The notes below the pieces were generated by a model. That model saw only the letters and a list, made by a program, of their open reading frames with translations, was not told where the DNA came from and made no database searches. A program made the translations under genes and the position numbers. 64,000 nucleotides of DNA from Dasyornis broadbenti (taxonomy: Eukaryota > Chordata > Aves > Passeriformes > Dasyornithidae), in NCBI GenBank assembly GCA_013397935.1, contig VZRN01006818.1, forward strand, positions 641,012-705,011. Direction: 5' to 3'. Positions 1-14,700 of this stretch are shown here, in pieces; positions within the stretch are counted from its first letter, which is position 1; every line of letters starts with the position of its first letter.

Positions 1-370
1 TATATTAGCACAAATTGATACAATTTTTAAAGGGAGGATGAAGAAGCCCTAGAGAAAAGTCCTAAGTGAATTTCAGTATCTATGTGTGATAGTGAATGTG
101 ATACTACTGTTATCACATTACCTTTAAATTGTGAATACAGAAATGTATTTTTAACAACTGGCTTTTCTTTGATCAAGATGAAGTGTGATATAAATATTTT
201 TTAAAACAGAAAGTAGACACAACAAAAGATAACTAAAAAATGCCCAAGTTTTCAGATATGAAGCTCAGATCTGGAAGTCTCTTACTCCACTTAGAATTTT
301 ATCATAAACCACGCAATTTGAACACTTTTTTCCCCAGATTAATACCACACAAATGTTTTCAAACAACAGC

Positions 371-385
371 AAAAAAAAAAAAAAA
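371..385. repeat. poly-A run (A15)
   Basis: Fifteen consecutive A residues. There is no recognisable retrotransposon body directly upstream, so this is listed as a simple homopolymer only. Confidence 0.85.
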
Positions 386-1251
386 TAGTTGTAGTATCCT
401 GCATTTTTAATCCAAATATTTCATTTTGACAGCTATCAATTTAAACCACATATTAAGCAGCACAGAAGACATGAATTTGGGAAAATTGCATGAAAATAAT
501 ATTATTAGGTAACTCTGCTTCTGAAATAATCTCATCCCTGATGTTATCTTTTCTGAGCCATTCACACTCATTTTATAAATCCTTTCCTGCATAATGCTAT
601 TTCAGGTAATTTAACTACGTATATTAGGAAAAATCTAATTATGTTTTTCATAGTCCTCATAATTTATTCCTAGGGCTTTGTATATTGCTGTCAGTTGACT
701 TGTCCCAGCTGGGGAGCTGACTTTTTGTTGTCACTGATTTTGTCAAACAAAAATATTCAAGGACTGAAAGATCAGGAGACTTTTGGAGGGTATCTTTTAA
801 ATCTGTTTGTGGCACTATGTTACTCTGCATCAGAGCCTTTGCATGTTCCACTAGCGTGACAGTTCCAGAGGTGGATCAAGCAGCAATCTCTCTTGCATTC
901 TTGTGCATGGCATTATGAAGCTGACTAAAGGAAGTTGTCTTTTAAGTGTGGAGATGCTAAGTCAGCATTAACATTTCTTCTTGTACATGGGAGAAAAGAG
1001 AAAAAGCAGCAAAAGGGCAACTGAATGTAGCCCTCATTATTTTGGGATCACATTTTGGGGCCAATCTCCTCTGGCACTGAGTAGCTGAACTCTGCTGAAT
1101 GAATGAATTTGAAAGGGCTTTTTGCTAGGTATGTATGAAAAACTTTTATGCTGCAGCAAAATAGACTCATAGAAAAAGGTGTGGTTTATACACCTAAATA
1201 AGAACTGCGATGCTAACATTAATCCATATTCACAGATTTTCAAACGTCTTC

Positions 1252-1305
1252 TATATACATATATACCTATGTATATATGCCTATATATGTCTATACATAT
1301 ATATT
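1252..1305. repeat. TA-rich simple repeat (TATATR-like)
   Basis: A run of TATATA units interrupted by C and G (tatatac, tatgtata, tatatgtc). It is an imperfect purine-pyrimidine alternating tract of about 54 bp, consistent with a decayed TA/TATATG microsatellite. Confidence 0.75.
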
Positions 1306-2038
1306 TTCTCTATTTTTTGCATTCAAGAACTTAAGAATCACTTAAATATAGGTCAGTTCATAAGTTGTTTCCAGCTTACAGATACAGAGAAAAAACCCTA
1401 AATGTAAAGGAATATCCTTTAATTTATGCTTTACCCTTTAAGCTACTTTCCTGTGTAGACTCATCAAGATGACTCATTTGGAGAGCTCTCAAACCAGTGA
1501 CTACATCTTTCTCTATGCCTAAACCAATGACAGCCTTGTCTGTATTTTTCCTTTCCAAAACACTACTGAAATAATCTTGTCTAAACACCAGAGCAGTGAA
1601 AACCTCAAATCATTACAAACACAAGTCTTGACCCAGATCACACTGGGAAAAGTTCAAAGAAAAAGACTAGAATAGAAAGCCACTAGATGTTCTCCCAGCC
1701 CAAAGAGGGAACCAGCTGTATTTATGTCATTTTTCAGTGGCTCTATATCAGCCCCTTCTTTTTCAGCCTCCCTTCGATAAAATGTCTTACGGAAGATCAC
1801 AAGAGGTTCCCTAACTAGTGAAAAATAAACAAACACCCTGAGTTCTATTTTAGAAAGATATTTTAAAAATTCCTCTTCATCACATCCTGGAGAGTCTGAA
1901 AAAAATCCTTCAAATCCTTGAAATCTATACTCTAAGGAGAGGATTGCACCTTCACTGCAGAATAGATTTGCAAGTATACTGCTGCAGACGGACACTGCAG
2001 TAAAAATTTCCCAGTTAACAAAAGAGCTGCAGAGCTTT

Positions 2039-2068
2039 CACACACACACACGCACACACACACACACA
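2039..2068. repeat. CA dinucleotide microsatellite
   Basis: About fifteen CA units with one A-to-G interruption (a cacgca step near 2052). It is an ordinary vertebrate microsatellite and likely to vary in length between individuals. Confidence 0.9.
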
Positions 2069-4079
2069 GAGGCTTTTTTGTTAGAATGTTGCAAATTAAT
2101 CCTTTGCCCAGGAGGCTTTCAGAGCCCTAACATTAAAGTTATGCATGTTGTGAAAGGAAATATATCTGCATGAATGCTGTGAAGGGAAATGGATCTGAAG
2201 ATGCTGTCAAACAAATTAAGGCTATTGTTGAATGTTTGCATTTCACTGTCAGACACCAATCGGCTTCACTTGAACTATCTGCTACAAATAGCAATGAAAA
2301 TGCAAGACAGTAAATTATCCAAAATTACAATTTATAAGAAAATACTGAATTAATTTAAATGCTTAAATCTTGAGGAAGACACATTGATCTCTGAATGCAC
2401 TGAATGAAATCAAGGTCCATACTCCCACGCATCTTTTATTATATCCTCTCAGTTCGGCTTAATAGTGGAACAAGAAATTTTCATGGTAAAACATCTCTTA
2501 GGATATAACTTAGTTAAATAAATGTAAATAATAAAATTTAAAATAAATAAATAAAGACATACCACACCACTCTATTGTACATTAATACTAAAGTTAATGA
2601 AGAAAAAGTCAAGCCTCTTAATTTTTCAGGCAAAGAACTCCAGTTTGACATTTATTTGAGAGAGGTCTCATCCCAAGAAGACCACACAGTCTGTACACCT
2701 TACGGTTTTAGAAAAAGTTATAACCCTCAATTTTATCTCAGTCCAGATAAGACCATCTCCTTTCACACCATCAATTTTAAAATAGAACAGTGCAAAGAAA
2801 TCAGTGAGGAGCTCTACTTAATAATTAATATTGCCAACCAAAATTCAAGCACTACACATTGTACAGCTGCCCTAAGACATGCAATAAATAGCAGCTATTA
2901 TCAACCACAGTAGTTAAGAGTTCCAAAGCATAACCATATACTGAGTTGTGTAAAATACCCTATTTGGTGTATTCATTGTGACTTGTTTTATATGATTTTC
3001 ATGATATATCCATTCTAAGCACAACAGAAGACATAGCTTCTGCTATTTGCATTAGTACTACAAGATAACATGCAACTTATTTTAGTCTTCAGTGCAAAAT
3101 AACTACATATGTTATTTAAAGTATGATGATTATAGATATTTCATCTTTATTAAATAGCTGAATGTTGGTGTCTCTGCTAATTCAACATGGAATAGAGTTT
3201 AAAGAATGAAATTGGGAGTTTTATTCATATGTTCACTATGGAAAAGTTGTTCATGAAAAGACAGGTGACACAGAGGGTTAAGTGCAAAAGCTCTTTGGCA
3301 CTGAATTTAAGCCAGGACTGAACATGAGCTTTACTGTTCTCATACAGCTAATCCAAAGGAAGTCGGTGAGCTTCAGAAGAAAACATCAATTTGTCACAAC
3401 TGATAGCCTGTTCTACAGATATATCTTAGTGAAATAAAAGAAGGTTATTCCAGGGCAAAACTGTCAGTTACGTGATGAAACTCCAGTACAAAAGAAACAC
3501 CTCTCAAATGCCAATAGGGTCTGTCTAATGAATTACAAATGGAAGTAAAGAATTTTGTAAGGCATCTAGGATCAAGTGAACAGGTCTAACATTTTTACAT
3601 TTTTTTTAAATGTGACAAAATTTAAAATGTTTCTACCCCTTCTATATTTAGATCCTGTCATTATAAAAAAGCAAAGCTTATTAACATGGATATTGAACTT
3701 TTTAAATTCAAGATATAACTCCTGATTATTCTTCAAAAGCAAATTATTTGATAAGGAAAAGCAAGAATTTCAAGGATCTTTTTTTTTTTTTTACACTGGA
3801 CTACATTTTTAAATTAGCATAACTGGTGCCTAATCACATTAAAAGAATAATTTGATCAAATAATAGAAAACTGCAGTTTAACAATGCTAGTGCATACTAT
3901 AGGGAGAGAGGGAGTAGCACATACACTTTTCTGCCACTTATTATCATACATAAAATTGTGAGATTAAACAGAAAACTACTAAAAAGTTTAGAACACTTTG
4001 GGTATTTATTGAAGCTAGTTGAACTTCAGGTATGTATTTGGGCCTTTTGAAACCTGCCATCAGCTTCACCAAGCGGAAC

Positions 4080-4112
4080 ACAATGTTTATTGTCTGCCAG
4101 TGCCAACTGGCA
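4080..4112. promoter_or_regulatory. candidate paired palindromic binding site
   Basis: Two short perfect inverted repeats lie side by side. ACAAT-gttt-ATTGT (4080-4093) has the arrangement of two facing SOX-type half-sites with a 4-base spacer. TGCCAGT-gcca-ACTGGCA (4095-4112) follows after one base. Facing ACAAT half-sites with a few bases between them are known as dimer sites for SOXE proteins; the second palindrome has only TGCCA/TGGCA nuclear-factor-I-like halves in an atypical arrangement. The surrounding 100 bp are less AT-rich than the neighbourhood. Function is inferred from the motif only. Confidence 0.2.
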
Positions 4113-5460
4113 AGGTGTCATCCAGAAACTGTTCAGTCCTCTGCTAAACAGTAGTTGAGATCTCATTTTGAATTTTTTTTTAGGTCATTTACATGTCATT
4201 TCATAAGCTAAAACATAAGAGTTTACGGAAAGTAAGGACTGATCTGTTGTGCAATTTTCTTGCTTCTCAATAACTGCATTGAGCTGGCTGATATTTTACA
4301 CATGCCCTCATGCATAAACCCAAACATCAGGCTGAAAAAAAATCTCAAGACAGTAAACATCTATCAAGGCTATAAGAAACTGAAAATGGGGACTTATTAG
4401 GGATTCTGACAATAGGCAGGGCTAGTAATCCCATTAAAAAAAATATACACATACACATTGTATCACACATTCGTTGTTTATGATTACTAAAAACTAATTC
4501 ATGGCAGCAGAGAATCAAGCTTTGTAACTTGAAAAGTCCTTTTCTCTATTCTTTCTTTAGCCTGTTAAATAGAAACATTTAACTCTGCATGAGATGTGAT
4601 GTGAAATTGCATAGGGAATGGCTTGTTTTGGGGACAAGTGGTTGATGGGAGTTGTGGATCAGGCTTGTAGTGGAAGCAAACTTCAACCTTACCTGTACAA
4701 TAGCTATAACTGTTCCATAATAATAAAAAAAAAGATTAGGTCTAAGTATATTGTTTTGTCACTCTGGCACCCTGGAGTTGGTAAGAACCATTTGCACCAT
4801 CCAGTTAAGACAAGGTATTCTACAAAAATTGAATGAATATATGTTTCTAACCTTTCTAGGGGAAAGATTTGTCAGATGCCACTTTCTTTTAGTTTTGGTT
4901 TGGAAAAGGTATTTCAGACAATTGAGGTGTAAAAGCACATACAGTGCTGCAGAAGTGGTTAGTACAAAGCAACCTCCACAGGCACAAGACACTCACTTAT
5001 TTACACAGAGGTCATGGTGCAGAGTTAAATGGAAGAAATACTAAATATTGAATTACACTACATATTCACCAAATGGATTATGATATATCTGTATCTTAGT
5101 CATACTTCAGCAACAATTAAAAACTCTTTTGTTAGAAATTTTATATTTTGAAAGAATTCTAACTAGAATTTGCTTCTATGTAATGAAACTAAAATCAACA
5201 GAAATAAACTTGAGACATGCAGTGTTTAATATATAATTATACACTGTATAATTATGCACTCTGCATAATCACTGGTTCTGAGCAATTATTTTTCAGCAGA
5301 CCAAAACATTAATCCCATTCTACTAACAAGAACATTTTTTTAAAAGTTTGCTTTAGTGGGATGACAAGATACCAAGTTGCCAACTATCACTTCTACACCT
5401 CCAAAAGAATGAAATAAATGGTAAACTGATCTGAGAGCTGCTCTCAAACCAACCACATAA

Positions 5461-5717
5461 TTACAGAATCACAGAATCACAGACTAAATTGAGCTGGAAG
5501 GGACCCACAAGGATCATGGAGTTCAAATCCTGGCCCTGCACAGGACAGCCCCACGAGTCACACCTTGTGCCTGAGAGCATTGTCCAAGCACTTCTTGAAC
5601 TCTGTCAGCCTTGCTGCCGTGACCACTTCCCTGGGGAGCCTGTTCCAGTGCCCAGCCACCCTCTGGGTGAAGAACCATTTCCCAATATCCAATCTAAACC
5701 CCCCCGACATAGTTTCA
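5461..5717 (-). mobile_element. CR1 LINE fragment, 3' end
   Basis: This is the 3' terminus of a chicken-repeat-1 non-LTR retrotransposon lying in reverse. The left end carries the CR1 tail repeat read backwards (acagaatcacagaatcacag), followed by the conserved 3' UTR block (gctggaagggacccacaagg) and then the end of ORF2 (gcctgttccagtgcccagcc, ccaatatccaatctaaac). It is 5'-truncated to about 257 bp, as most CR1 copies are. The sequence is close to the plus-strand tail at 59744-59835 (both have the 'ggacttgatgatc...gtgggtcccttcca' type), so both probably belong to one subfamily. An open frame of 120 codons at 5489-5851 is an accident of the antisense strand. Confidence 0.93.
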
Positions 5718-8700
5718 AAATGTGTAGGAAGGCATTATTAACATGCAAGGGTTACCATTTTGCTGATAAGAAACTACTCTTACTAATGATCTTCCAAGGA
5801 TTCTCATCATATAAATTTTACATTTGCATAGCACAAGTTTTCATGCTTTAGATCTCTTCCTGTTATATCATGCCTGATGTCCTGTCCAAAGCAACTTCAA
5901 GCTACATAGTCTTACAACAACAGTAAAAATATTTTTAGGAACAGTTTCTTCCATAATTATTTTTAGGTGGCATCAAATTAATAAGTAACTCAGAAATGTG
6001 AGAGATGATTTATATTCATTAGTAAAAACTAAGCTGCTATCAGCTCACAGAGTTTACAAAACATTTGGATTTTGTAGCATTTCAAACAAAGTGTGAGAAT
6101 GTGGCCATTTTCTTTTGGTTGCAGAAAGAATTCTGAATACAAATGATTAGATTTCTCATGTGTCCAACTGTTAAGTTACATCCTTTTCGTTTCTGAATAG
6201 TTTTCTTCTGCCATAAGATTAGGAGACCAGATAGTTCATTATCTGCTTTAACATATTTTGCATGTCATAAAAACACTTTAAAACGGCAGTCAGAAGTAAA
6301 GCTGCTCTTAGATTTGGCAAAACTGTTTGTGACTATAAATAAATGAGTCTACATAAAAGTTACTATTTTCTTCATCCTTACAAAATACTAAAGTTCCCAG
6401 AAATTCTTTCAAAACATTGTACTCATTTGTGATTTTAAAAAATTCATCTTATTTACAGTACTTTATAAACAGCAACCCCAGAAAAATTCACAAGGATCTT
6501 ACTTTTTTAATTCAAATGGGGTCAATAAAAACGAAGAATTAAAAGATGGAATAACAGAACTCAATTGTGAGTGAAGAGAAATAGATTTTGCTTTACTCTT
6601 AGGAGTTACTATACTGACCTCAACAGGTATAAAGGTGCCCTGGCTACATTGAAGGGCAACTGGAACATTTTTGTAAGCACCATATAATTTATTTGCAGAA
6701 ATGCAGGCTGGCTGACCTTGAGATGTCATGTCTGGATACCCAGTGCTCCTGTTGTAAGATCAAGTCAATGATTAGAGGATGGAGTTACAACTTTTATTGC
6801 ACCAGTCAGAAAGGTTTTTGTAGAAAAATGGGGTTTTGTAGCTAAATCTTATTTTAGAAAGTCTTTTGACTATACATCCACAACTGGATCAGAAAAAGCT
6901 GGATCACATACTCAATTCCTTATGAATTGTAACGTAGGCACATAAGATTTTAAGAAGATTAATCACCTAAAAATGCAGACAGCTTGCAGGAAAATGCCTG
7001 TTTGAATCTCCCAGCAAGGCTGGTAGCCATGTCAACAATAAGACTTAGGCACCATTTAATCAACTTAGGAAAAATGGGCCACTTACAAAATCCCTGCATC
7101 CAAACTCCTGCCATCCTTTAGTGAGCAAATAATCAGCAAGTACAAATTCTGGGTTCCAGTCTCAGCTTCCAGTGCATATTATTCATCAATAGTTTTACGT
7201 GTGAACTTTATAAGAAGCGGACTGGATCTGACAGTACCTTGCCTCTACTCAGGTGGGCTTCATGGCTGGGCTACTCTCTGAATCCTGGTCCCTGGAAGAG
7301 AAGACTTAGATCATGTAAAATACCCAAAAGACTGGAGAGAGAAAAATGTCAGTAAGGAACAGAAGATGTAATCAAGATATAACCAACTAATCCAGCTAAT
7401 GGAGAAAAATAGCCAGGTTAGGATTAAAAATACTTTTTAAAAATGGCCAGATGAGGAACCATTCTCTGGAGATGCCTGTTTTTCTCCACTGACTAAAGGT
7501 AGGCTGGGATTACTAGCTTAGACTAGCTTTAAAAGCAACAAGCTGGAGTCTCCCAAGCCCAGGTCTGCCGAGCAGTGAGACGCTTGCTCAGCAAGGCAGC
7601 AGCCACCCCCACGATGGAGGAGGATGGGGCAGAACTTCTGCATATTTCTCAGTGGAGGATTGACTTTTTCCTTTGGAGGTTCACAAGAAAATATGACTTA
7701 GTTCCCTTTTTCCCTCTAGGAAATAAAACACTAGTTGTACAAGCCTGTTAAATTTGGTAAATGGGGAAGTATTTGGCACCAAACAGAGTTTTCTCAGGTC
7801 TCAGCATAGTGTCTTGCACTGTGGAGTGCAAGGCAGTGCAAAGCCTTAACAATCGCTTGAATCTGGTCTTTGCTATGGCATGTCAGAACCTGGCAGAGCC
7901 ATCATATAAATAAATGAATTAATAGTGTTAATTATGTTGTAAATTTCATTTTGCATACTTCCTTACAATTTCTGGGATTATCAAAGAACAGCAAACCATA
8001 CCGGAATGGTGGCACAAAGTGGTCAAACACTACTTTAGCCCATATTTTTGCTTCAGGGAAGCTGCATGGTGTAAATCATCTAGCTATGACATGTCTACCA
8101 TATCAGTAGTGAGGTTTATTTCAAAGGGAGCAAAATTTTCTGACATAAACAGTAAAAAGCTGAGCTCTCTCACATTAGTCTCCAAATAATCTCTAGTACT
8201 ATAGAAAGATGGAATTTATTAAGGATTTAATGAAAACTACTGTTTCATCAAACTCCCTGCAGACAAGAGAACTTAAATTATATGTATATGATGTCAGTAA
8301 GCACTATAATTATTTGAGGTTCAGAAACAACATAAAGGTCAACAAAATATGAAAGAATATTTTTAAACTTTTGTAGATCTGGTGACAAAAATATTTATTT
8401 GTTAAAATTTTTGAAAAACAAGAAAGCAGAATGCACTAGAGTCATCTATCGACCTATTGCTCCTTGGAAAATCAAACAGAAATAAAATTATTTCTAAAAT
8501 TCTTTATGTAATCTGTTGAACAGAATATTATAGAAACTTCAAGTATTTAAATAAGAAAACAGCAGTACCCTAAGGACACCATGAATTCAGACAGAAGAAT
8601 GAATTTCCATTGCTAAAAGTAAGTGTGGATTTGAGTTCAGACTTAAAAGAACAAGTAACCTGCCTTTTAACTCATTTTACATTTTTTAAACATATAATTA

Positions 8701-11700
8701 TCTATGGATTGGTGATCTTATTAAAATACTTTATTCTTTGCTGTGATTTTCACATTTTATCATTTTATCTCCAATATATTTTTTAAAAATCTTATTTCCA
8801 GAGAGATTCAGCATATAGATATCCTTGTATAACTCCTTTCAAATTCACCATTTACTGACAGCACTCTACTAAAGAGTACCCTCATAAAATCCCTAAAGAT
8901 TTACTCAAAGCCTATGCTTAAAACCCATTGAATCCCCATCCTCCTTGATTTATCCAACAACTTCAAAACATATATAACCTTTTCTTCTTTTTAAAACACT
9001 TAATTACAAAACTTTGACTGAGGAAAAGGTTGGCACTTGCATCAGAGACAGGAGGACCAAAAGTTGGCCCTTTTATTTTTAATCTTTTTCTCTGAGCCTT
9101 TACAGAAGCTTGACACTGCGAAGAATGCTCTTACTTGAGATGATCTTACTTCTTTGTCAGAAAAACAACTCAAAGAATGATTAAAATAGTGAAAGTTTTG
9201 AACTATTCAGACTAAATAATACAAATAGATTTTACAGAAGAAGATACACAGTATTTCCTTGATATCCCTTTGAAAAACACAGGAGGAAAGGGCAAAACTC
9301 TAACAAACTAAAGAGAAGTCCTCTCCCAAAATACCTGTTTCTCAAGGGGGACATGAACAAAGTCAAAACCACTGCAGTTCACAGCATTTCAACACTGTTT
9401 GTAAAGGCTCTCAAAACTGGGAGCCCTGCTTTGCCTTCCACTAAAGGCCTCTCCCCTTCACAGCCCCCAAGTCTGAACAGAATGGAGTTAGAAACTGCTC
9501 CTTAGGCTGAAAGGACAAAGACAAGTCAACATCTAGGCTTCTCACATGCCCTGTTTACTGTTAGCTCATTTGAGCTGGAAAGCCAGGGTCTTTTCTTTGT
9601 ATGCTTAAAGAAATTAATAGAAACTATGCCTTTTTAAATTGAGTTTCTCTGCACTAGTAGGACTTGAGGGCACATCAAACCTGTGTTGAAAGCACAGATT
9701 ATTTTCTGTTTGTGGATTGAGAGAGCAAGGAGAAAACAGGACTTTAGAAATTAAACTAGGATATATAGTACCACTGAGGGGACATGGTCAAAGAATGTAC
9801 CTCTGTATTTCACGCATATCCATTTTTCTTTTGTCAGTCATCCACTATTACTAAAGGCTGTGAAAAATATAAGAGGATATTTAAAATCTGAAGTGAAAGG
9901 CCAGAAATAGGATAGAAACAGCTCAGTGTTATTTGCCTCTTCATAACAAGAAAATAAAATTCATAAATAACCACATAAGTCAGGGAGGCTGTGTGGTTTA
10001 CAGAAAGAACCACTGATCATTGTTGGTTGAGCAATAGTCCTACAGAACAAGGCAGCTGCAGTCACAAGTGCTGTGTTCACAGCAGGCAGCACAGGAACAG
10101 CTCTGTCCATCCATGTAATCCAATATCAGGTTTCTGTGCTCCTTAATACAGTTTTGTGACCAAAAGCAATGGTTGGCTCTTGATGAAGTCTGATTGCCAC
10201 CAGCATCAGTGCTTTCCACTCACCTCATAAACTGCTGAACTCTGCCCACCTGCTGTGCATGGAGCCTGACATGTCAAAAACACAGCAACATAAATGTATT
10301 AGAGTTTTTAACCTCATTCAACCCAATCTCCTTCATTCAGTCAGGTAGATACAGTAGAGGGCTATTGAGACCAGTTTCTCTATTGATAAAGCTGCTGCTC
10401 CAGTCATTATCAAAGTGTGAAGTCAGTCACTGTCTCATTGTTAGAAATTTCTTTGTATTTCCTTATGAGCCAATGACTGAAATTGATAAATGATAATTGA
10501 TAAACAGTGATACTAACTATTGACACTAATAAGAATATGTCAGTCAGCTTCTGCTAAAGAATGGTTTTTGTGAGTCTCTATTCTCTAAATGCCAGACTGA
10601 TGTAGTTTCATGCTATGGGACTTCCATACATACTCTGCAAGGAATGATGTTTTACACAGAATCACTGCTCCTTTGAGTCATAAGAATCCCTGTACTACAA
10701 TCCAGCATCTGTTTTCTTTTGAAGTGCAACCAAAACCACTGAAAATCCACTGAGTCCAGTCTGGACCAGTACCGGAAGGAAATTTTCCAAAGACACATTT
10801 AGAGGGAGTAAGAGGCAGTGGGGTTTAATGCTGTACAGGTTTAGCTCCAGACAGTTCTAGTGTCTCTCTGGATCCAAGGAAGCTGTCTTTACTAACCAAA
10901 CACATGCCTGCACAGTTATGAGCAGTTCTACACAGATGCTCAGATCAGTGCGGACAAAACCAGTCTAGTTACTAGAAGGAACATAACTCCCATAACATGG
11001 TACTCCATGAGTAGTTATACCCAATTGCTCAGTGAAGCTGGCTGCATAGGCAGAGAAATGCACTCACTGAATGGCTGCCGGCACCTCTTGGGCACATCTG
11101 CATGGTGATCACTGCTTTATAGACATGTCCTTGCAACTTGCTAGCTTGGAGAATTAGTATTCTTTCCCTGAACAGCACTAGCACTTTTCTCTCACTTTCA
11201 GACTTCTGAAGGAGGTTCAGAGGACCTTTCATATGTGAGGGTTGAAAACACTGCTATTTATCTTATGTCCAGAAAAAAATCAACAGATCCTTGATATAAA
11301 TGCTTGGATCTTCCCCTAATAAATCCCTTAAGATGACCTTGCAAGGTCCTCTCTGGTTGTTTTCAATCATAAACTCTTAGCTGGAAGATACAATCCCATG
11401 CTGCGATTCCTTCAAAAAGAAACTTCTCTGTTCCTGTCAGCATCAATGCTTCCTTGAAAAAGAAGACAAGCCTGCATTTTCTTTATTGTCTGACAGGAAG
11501 TAGGAGCTCCATGAAAAGGATTCCTCCACAGACTAGAAAAAGAAAGAAAGGCTCCTTTTCAAAACTATTAAAAATTTATATTTAAAACAATTCTCTTTTT
11601 TCCATCAAAGATCCATTAGGACACTGATGCTACCAAAAGACCAAACCCATGAAAATGGTATTGCTTCAATATTGAAAAGAAACAGCCCACACTGTTTATA

Positions 11701-14700
11701 AAATTAAAGAAACAGGAGAACGACAAGTTAGAAGAGTAAATCTCAATGTTCTTCTGGAAGAAACAGCCCAATTCACAGAAAGAGAGAAACAATAAATGTT
11801 TCTTCATCCTGAGTGTTTGATCCAATAAACGGAACAAAAATCATTAATAGCTTCCTAAATATTTCCTCTTACTTACCATGAAAAACACTCAACTCCTACA
11901 GCAGAGCTCCACAGAAACATTGACATGAGAAAGGTTTACTTTAAATACAGCATTACCTCACTATGATGCAGAATTATTTATTTGTGGCTTTTACAATTAT
12001 TATATATCTCTTTTTACAAAGTTATTCATACACAGCAAATAACCTTGCAAATTCTCAGGGTTTGATTGGTTTTTTAAATAAGCTAGAATTTAAATATACT
12101 GAAACATACAACTTTGAGCAAAAAAGCCAGTCAGAGCATTGAATTTAAATGCTCAGCCATACTGGCTTCACTTATGAGACAATCTCTAGCAGCAGGAGAT
12201 AAATCAGAGCACAGCAGTAAATTAAGTCTTAATTCATCTGATTATATAATTTTATTCTTCTCTTTCTCTCTTTTTAAATCAGTGCTTGAAGGAATGAATT
12301 TATTGCTGAGGCTTCTCTTCCTGTTCTGAATGATGGATTCCACATTATTCCTGGTATTACATATATACGTAATTTAGTACTTCAAAACCAATATTCTTTG
12401 TTTTATAACTTAGCTAAAAATATCTGCCTCATATTTGTTACTGAAACATTAGAAAATCAGGGAACTGAGAGAATAATATAAAATATGTAAATGTTCTACC
12501 AAAATGTGTTTTCATCATATTTTACATTTTTTCTTATCAGATCTAATTTATTGCATGAAACTTTTCCAAAAAAACTCGGATGTGAAAATCTGAAAGTATA
12601 AAGTAGCTCAGTTGCTTTATTATGATGAAAGACTACCATTGAGCTAAAACTGGAAAGTTTAGAGCAAACAGATCCCCAGATAATAAAATTATTCAAGAAC
12701 TGAAGTCTACAACACCCTGGCATTAGATTAAATCGCCGCAGACACAACTTAATTGTGGTGTTAGTGGGAAGCAGGTAAATGCAAAAGTGTGACAAGTGGA
12801 CACAGCTTAGGGAAAGAAGCTGGTGGATGAAATCTATCTGGGAATATTCTTCCCTTTACTCCTTTCAGAAAAGAGTAGCAAGACTTTCTCTGTGCCCTGC
12901 CTTTCCAAAGCTGATGCACAAGGAAAATACTGTTGAAGGACTTAGAAAAAAGTCCTGCCATGAGGCAGGCACTCAACACCAGCAGACTGGTGATCTTGGC
13001 AGGTTGCCCTTCTCTTCTTACCAAAATGGTTTTTTAATCTCTCTCTTTGGATTAACAAACCCTGGGTTTAAAACACCAGCCACTTAGCTCCACTCATTTT
13101 CTTTAGCTTTGTCTTGCTTTTTAGCTAGATCATTGCCTCTTTCCTTCACTAACTCCCAATAAAACATCATTCAATGAAAAACCCTTGTATTTTAACTAGG
13201 TTTGGGAGGTACTTCTTGTATAAGAGAATAACAAGGAAGCAGCCAATTCTTGTAAAACATTTGCTGTTTGTCCTCACAGTTTATACATTAAGAGAGTCTG
13301 AAATAATTTGTGTAATAACCAGCTGGATCTCAATATTTTTCTCTCAAGCTGTTGTTTCGTTCAGTTTTCTCCCTCTCTTTAATACAGCAGTTTTCCCACT
13401 GAACTTGCTGTTCCTTAAATTCCATCTGCGCTTTCAAACTATTACCCATCTGTGCAGCACGAACTGCAAATAAACCTTCGACCATGTGCTGGGCGAGCTT
13501 ACTCTGGTTTTGTTATGCTCTGTAGCCTCTTTCATGAGCTGGTGAATAATCCTTAAACAAGGCCAAAATTAGTTCAAATCATACAACATGACTATTTCTC
13601 TGTCATAAGAAAAGAGGAAATTAAATCATTTTTTTTCTACTTAGAAAACGCTGGTATTTTTTAGTGTAAAAATGAGATTTCCTCCTAAAGACACTAAAGC
13701 ATTTGTTGCTGTATCCTCTGTGTATCTGGCTGTGATTTTCAGAAGCAGACAGTTATCGCCTTTGTGCTGGTGTTGGCTGCAGTAGCTGATTTTCTTCACA
13801 GTAGCCAGTGTGGGGCTATGAACTGGATCAGCACCCAGGAGCAGCAGCCGAAGGGACTCTCAGAACCGCCTTCCCTTGGCACCAAGCTCAGCTCTGCAGT
13901 AGCACTCACCCCACCTATCCAGCCCCACTGCACATCATGAAGCCACAGTGAATGTCTGCCCATGGCCTGCGTGACTTGGTGTGTCACAGCCTCCAGTTTG
14001 TCACTAGCGAGCGAGCTCAGCAGCTGCACTTCTCAGCAATGCAGTGCAATGCAAGCTGTTCTAAGAAAGCTTTTAAACAGTAAGCAGTGCAGAGATGTCT
14101 CCACCCTACAGGTGTTTTCTTCCTGATAACACAGTTTTCCCTTCTAGTAGAAATGAAAAAAAAAATAGCAGAGATTACATATTTTGCCTACATGTTTCAA
14201 GAACTTCTGCATTTGTTTATCTAAAATCACAGTGAATGGTAGCACCACCTTCAAAGATACAATCCAGAGGCCAGGTCATGCGTCAGCCCAGGTTTTCACA
14301 GAACGATATACAAGAAAACTACAACAAAGAACAGTCACTTGGATCACAGAACATGACAAACATGTTTTGCAGGATTATACAGGATTTGATTTCTATTGCT
14401 TCCTTAGCTGCTCTAGAATAGCTGCAGTGATGATTCCTCAGCAAAAATGGGATATGATATTTGCAAATGCAAAGCTATTAACAAAGCAAATGGGTTATAG
14501 TACTAATTAAGAAACCACTAAGCAACCATGCATGACCTATTCCTGTTTTGTGCCATGAGACTCTATACACTGAAAGCAAATGAGAAAATTCAGCAAAGAG
14601 GATGACCATGCTGAGTTAAATGAATTCGTCATTCTTTATTAAATTAGCATTTGTATTCTAAAGTGTTGTTAATAACGTTTGGTTCAGTTAATACTGAATC

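Larger units (their letters stand above)
1..5460. other. AT-rich unique non-coding DNA
   Basis: No gene is recognised here. Open frames of up to about 113 codons occur (1654-1995 minus; 2575-2913 plus, which needs a TTG start), but they show no family motif, no codon pattern that stands out, and no flanking splice or promoter context. The stretch holds a poly-A run, a TA-rich tract, a CA microsatellite and a pair of short palindromes near 4.1 kb, each listed separately. The rest looks like ordinary AT-rich intergenic or intronic sequence. Confidence 0.6.

Noticed and set aside
1654..1995. 113-codon minus-strand frame
   Set aside because: No family resemblance and no promoter or splice context; length is within chance for a 64-kb six-frame search.
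2575..2913. 112-codon plus-strand frame starting at TTG
   Set aside because: Needs a non-ATG start, sits in AT-rich DNA and has no recognisable domain, splice context or codon signal.
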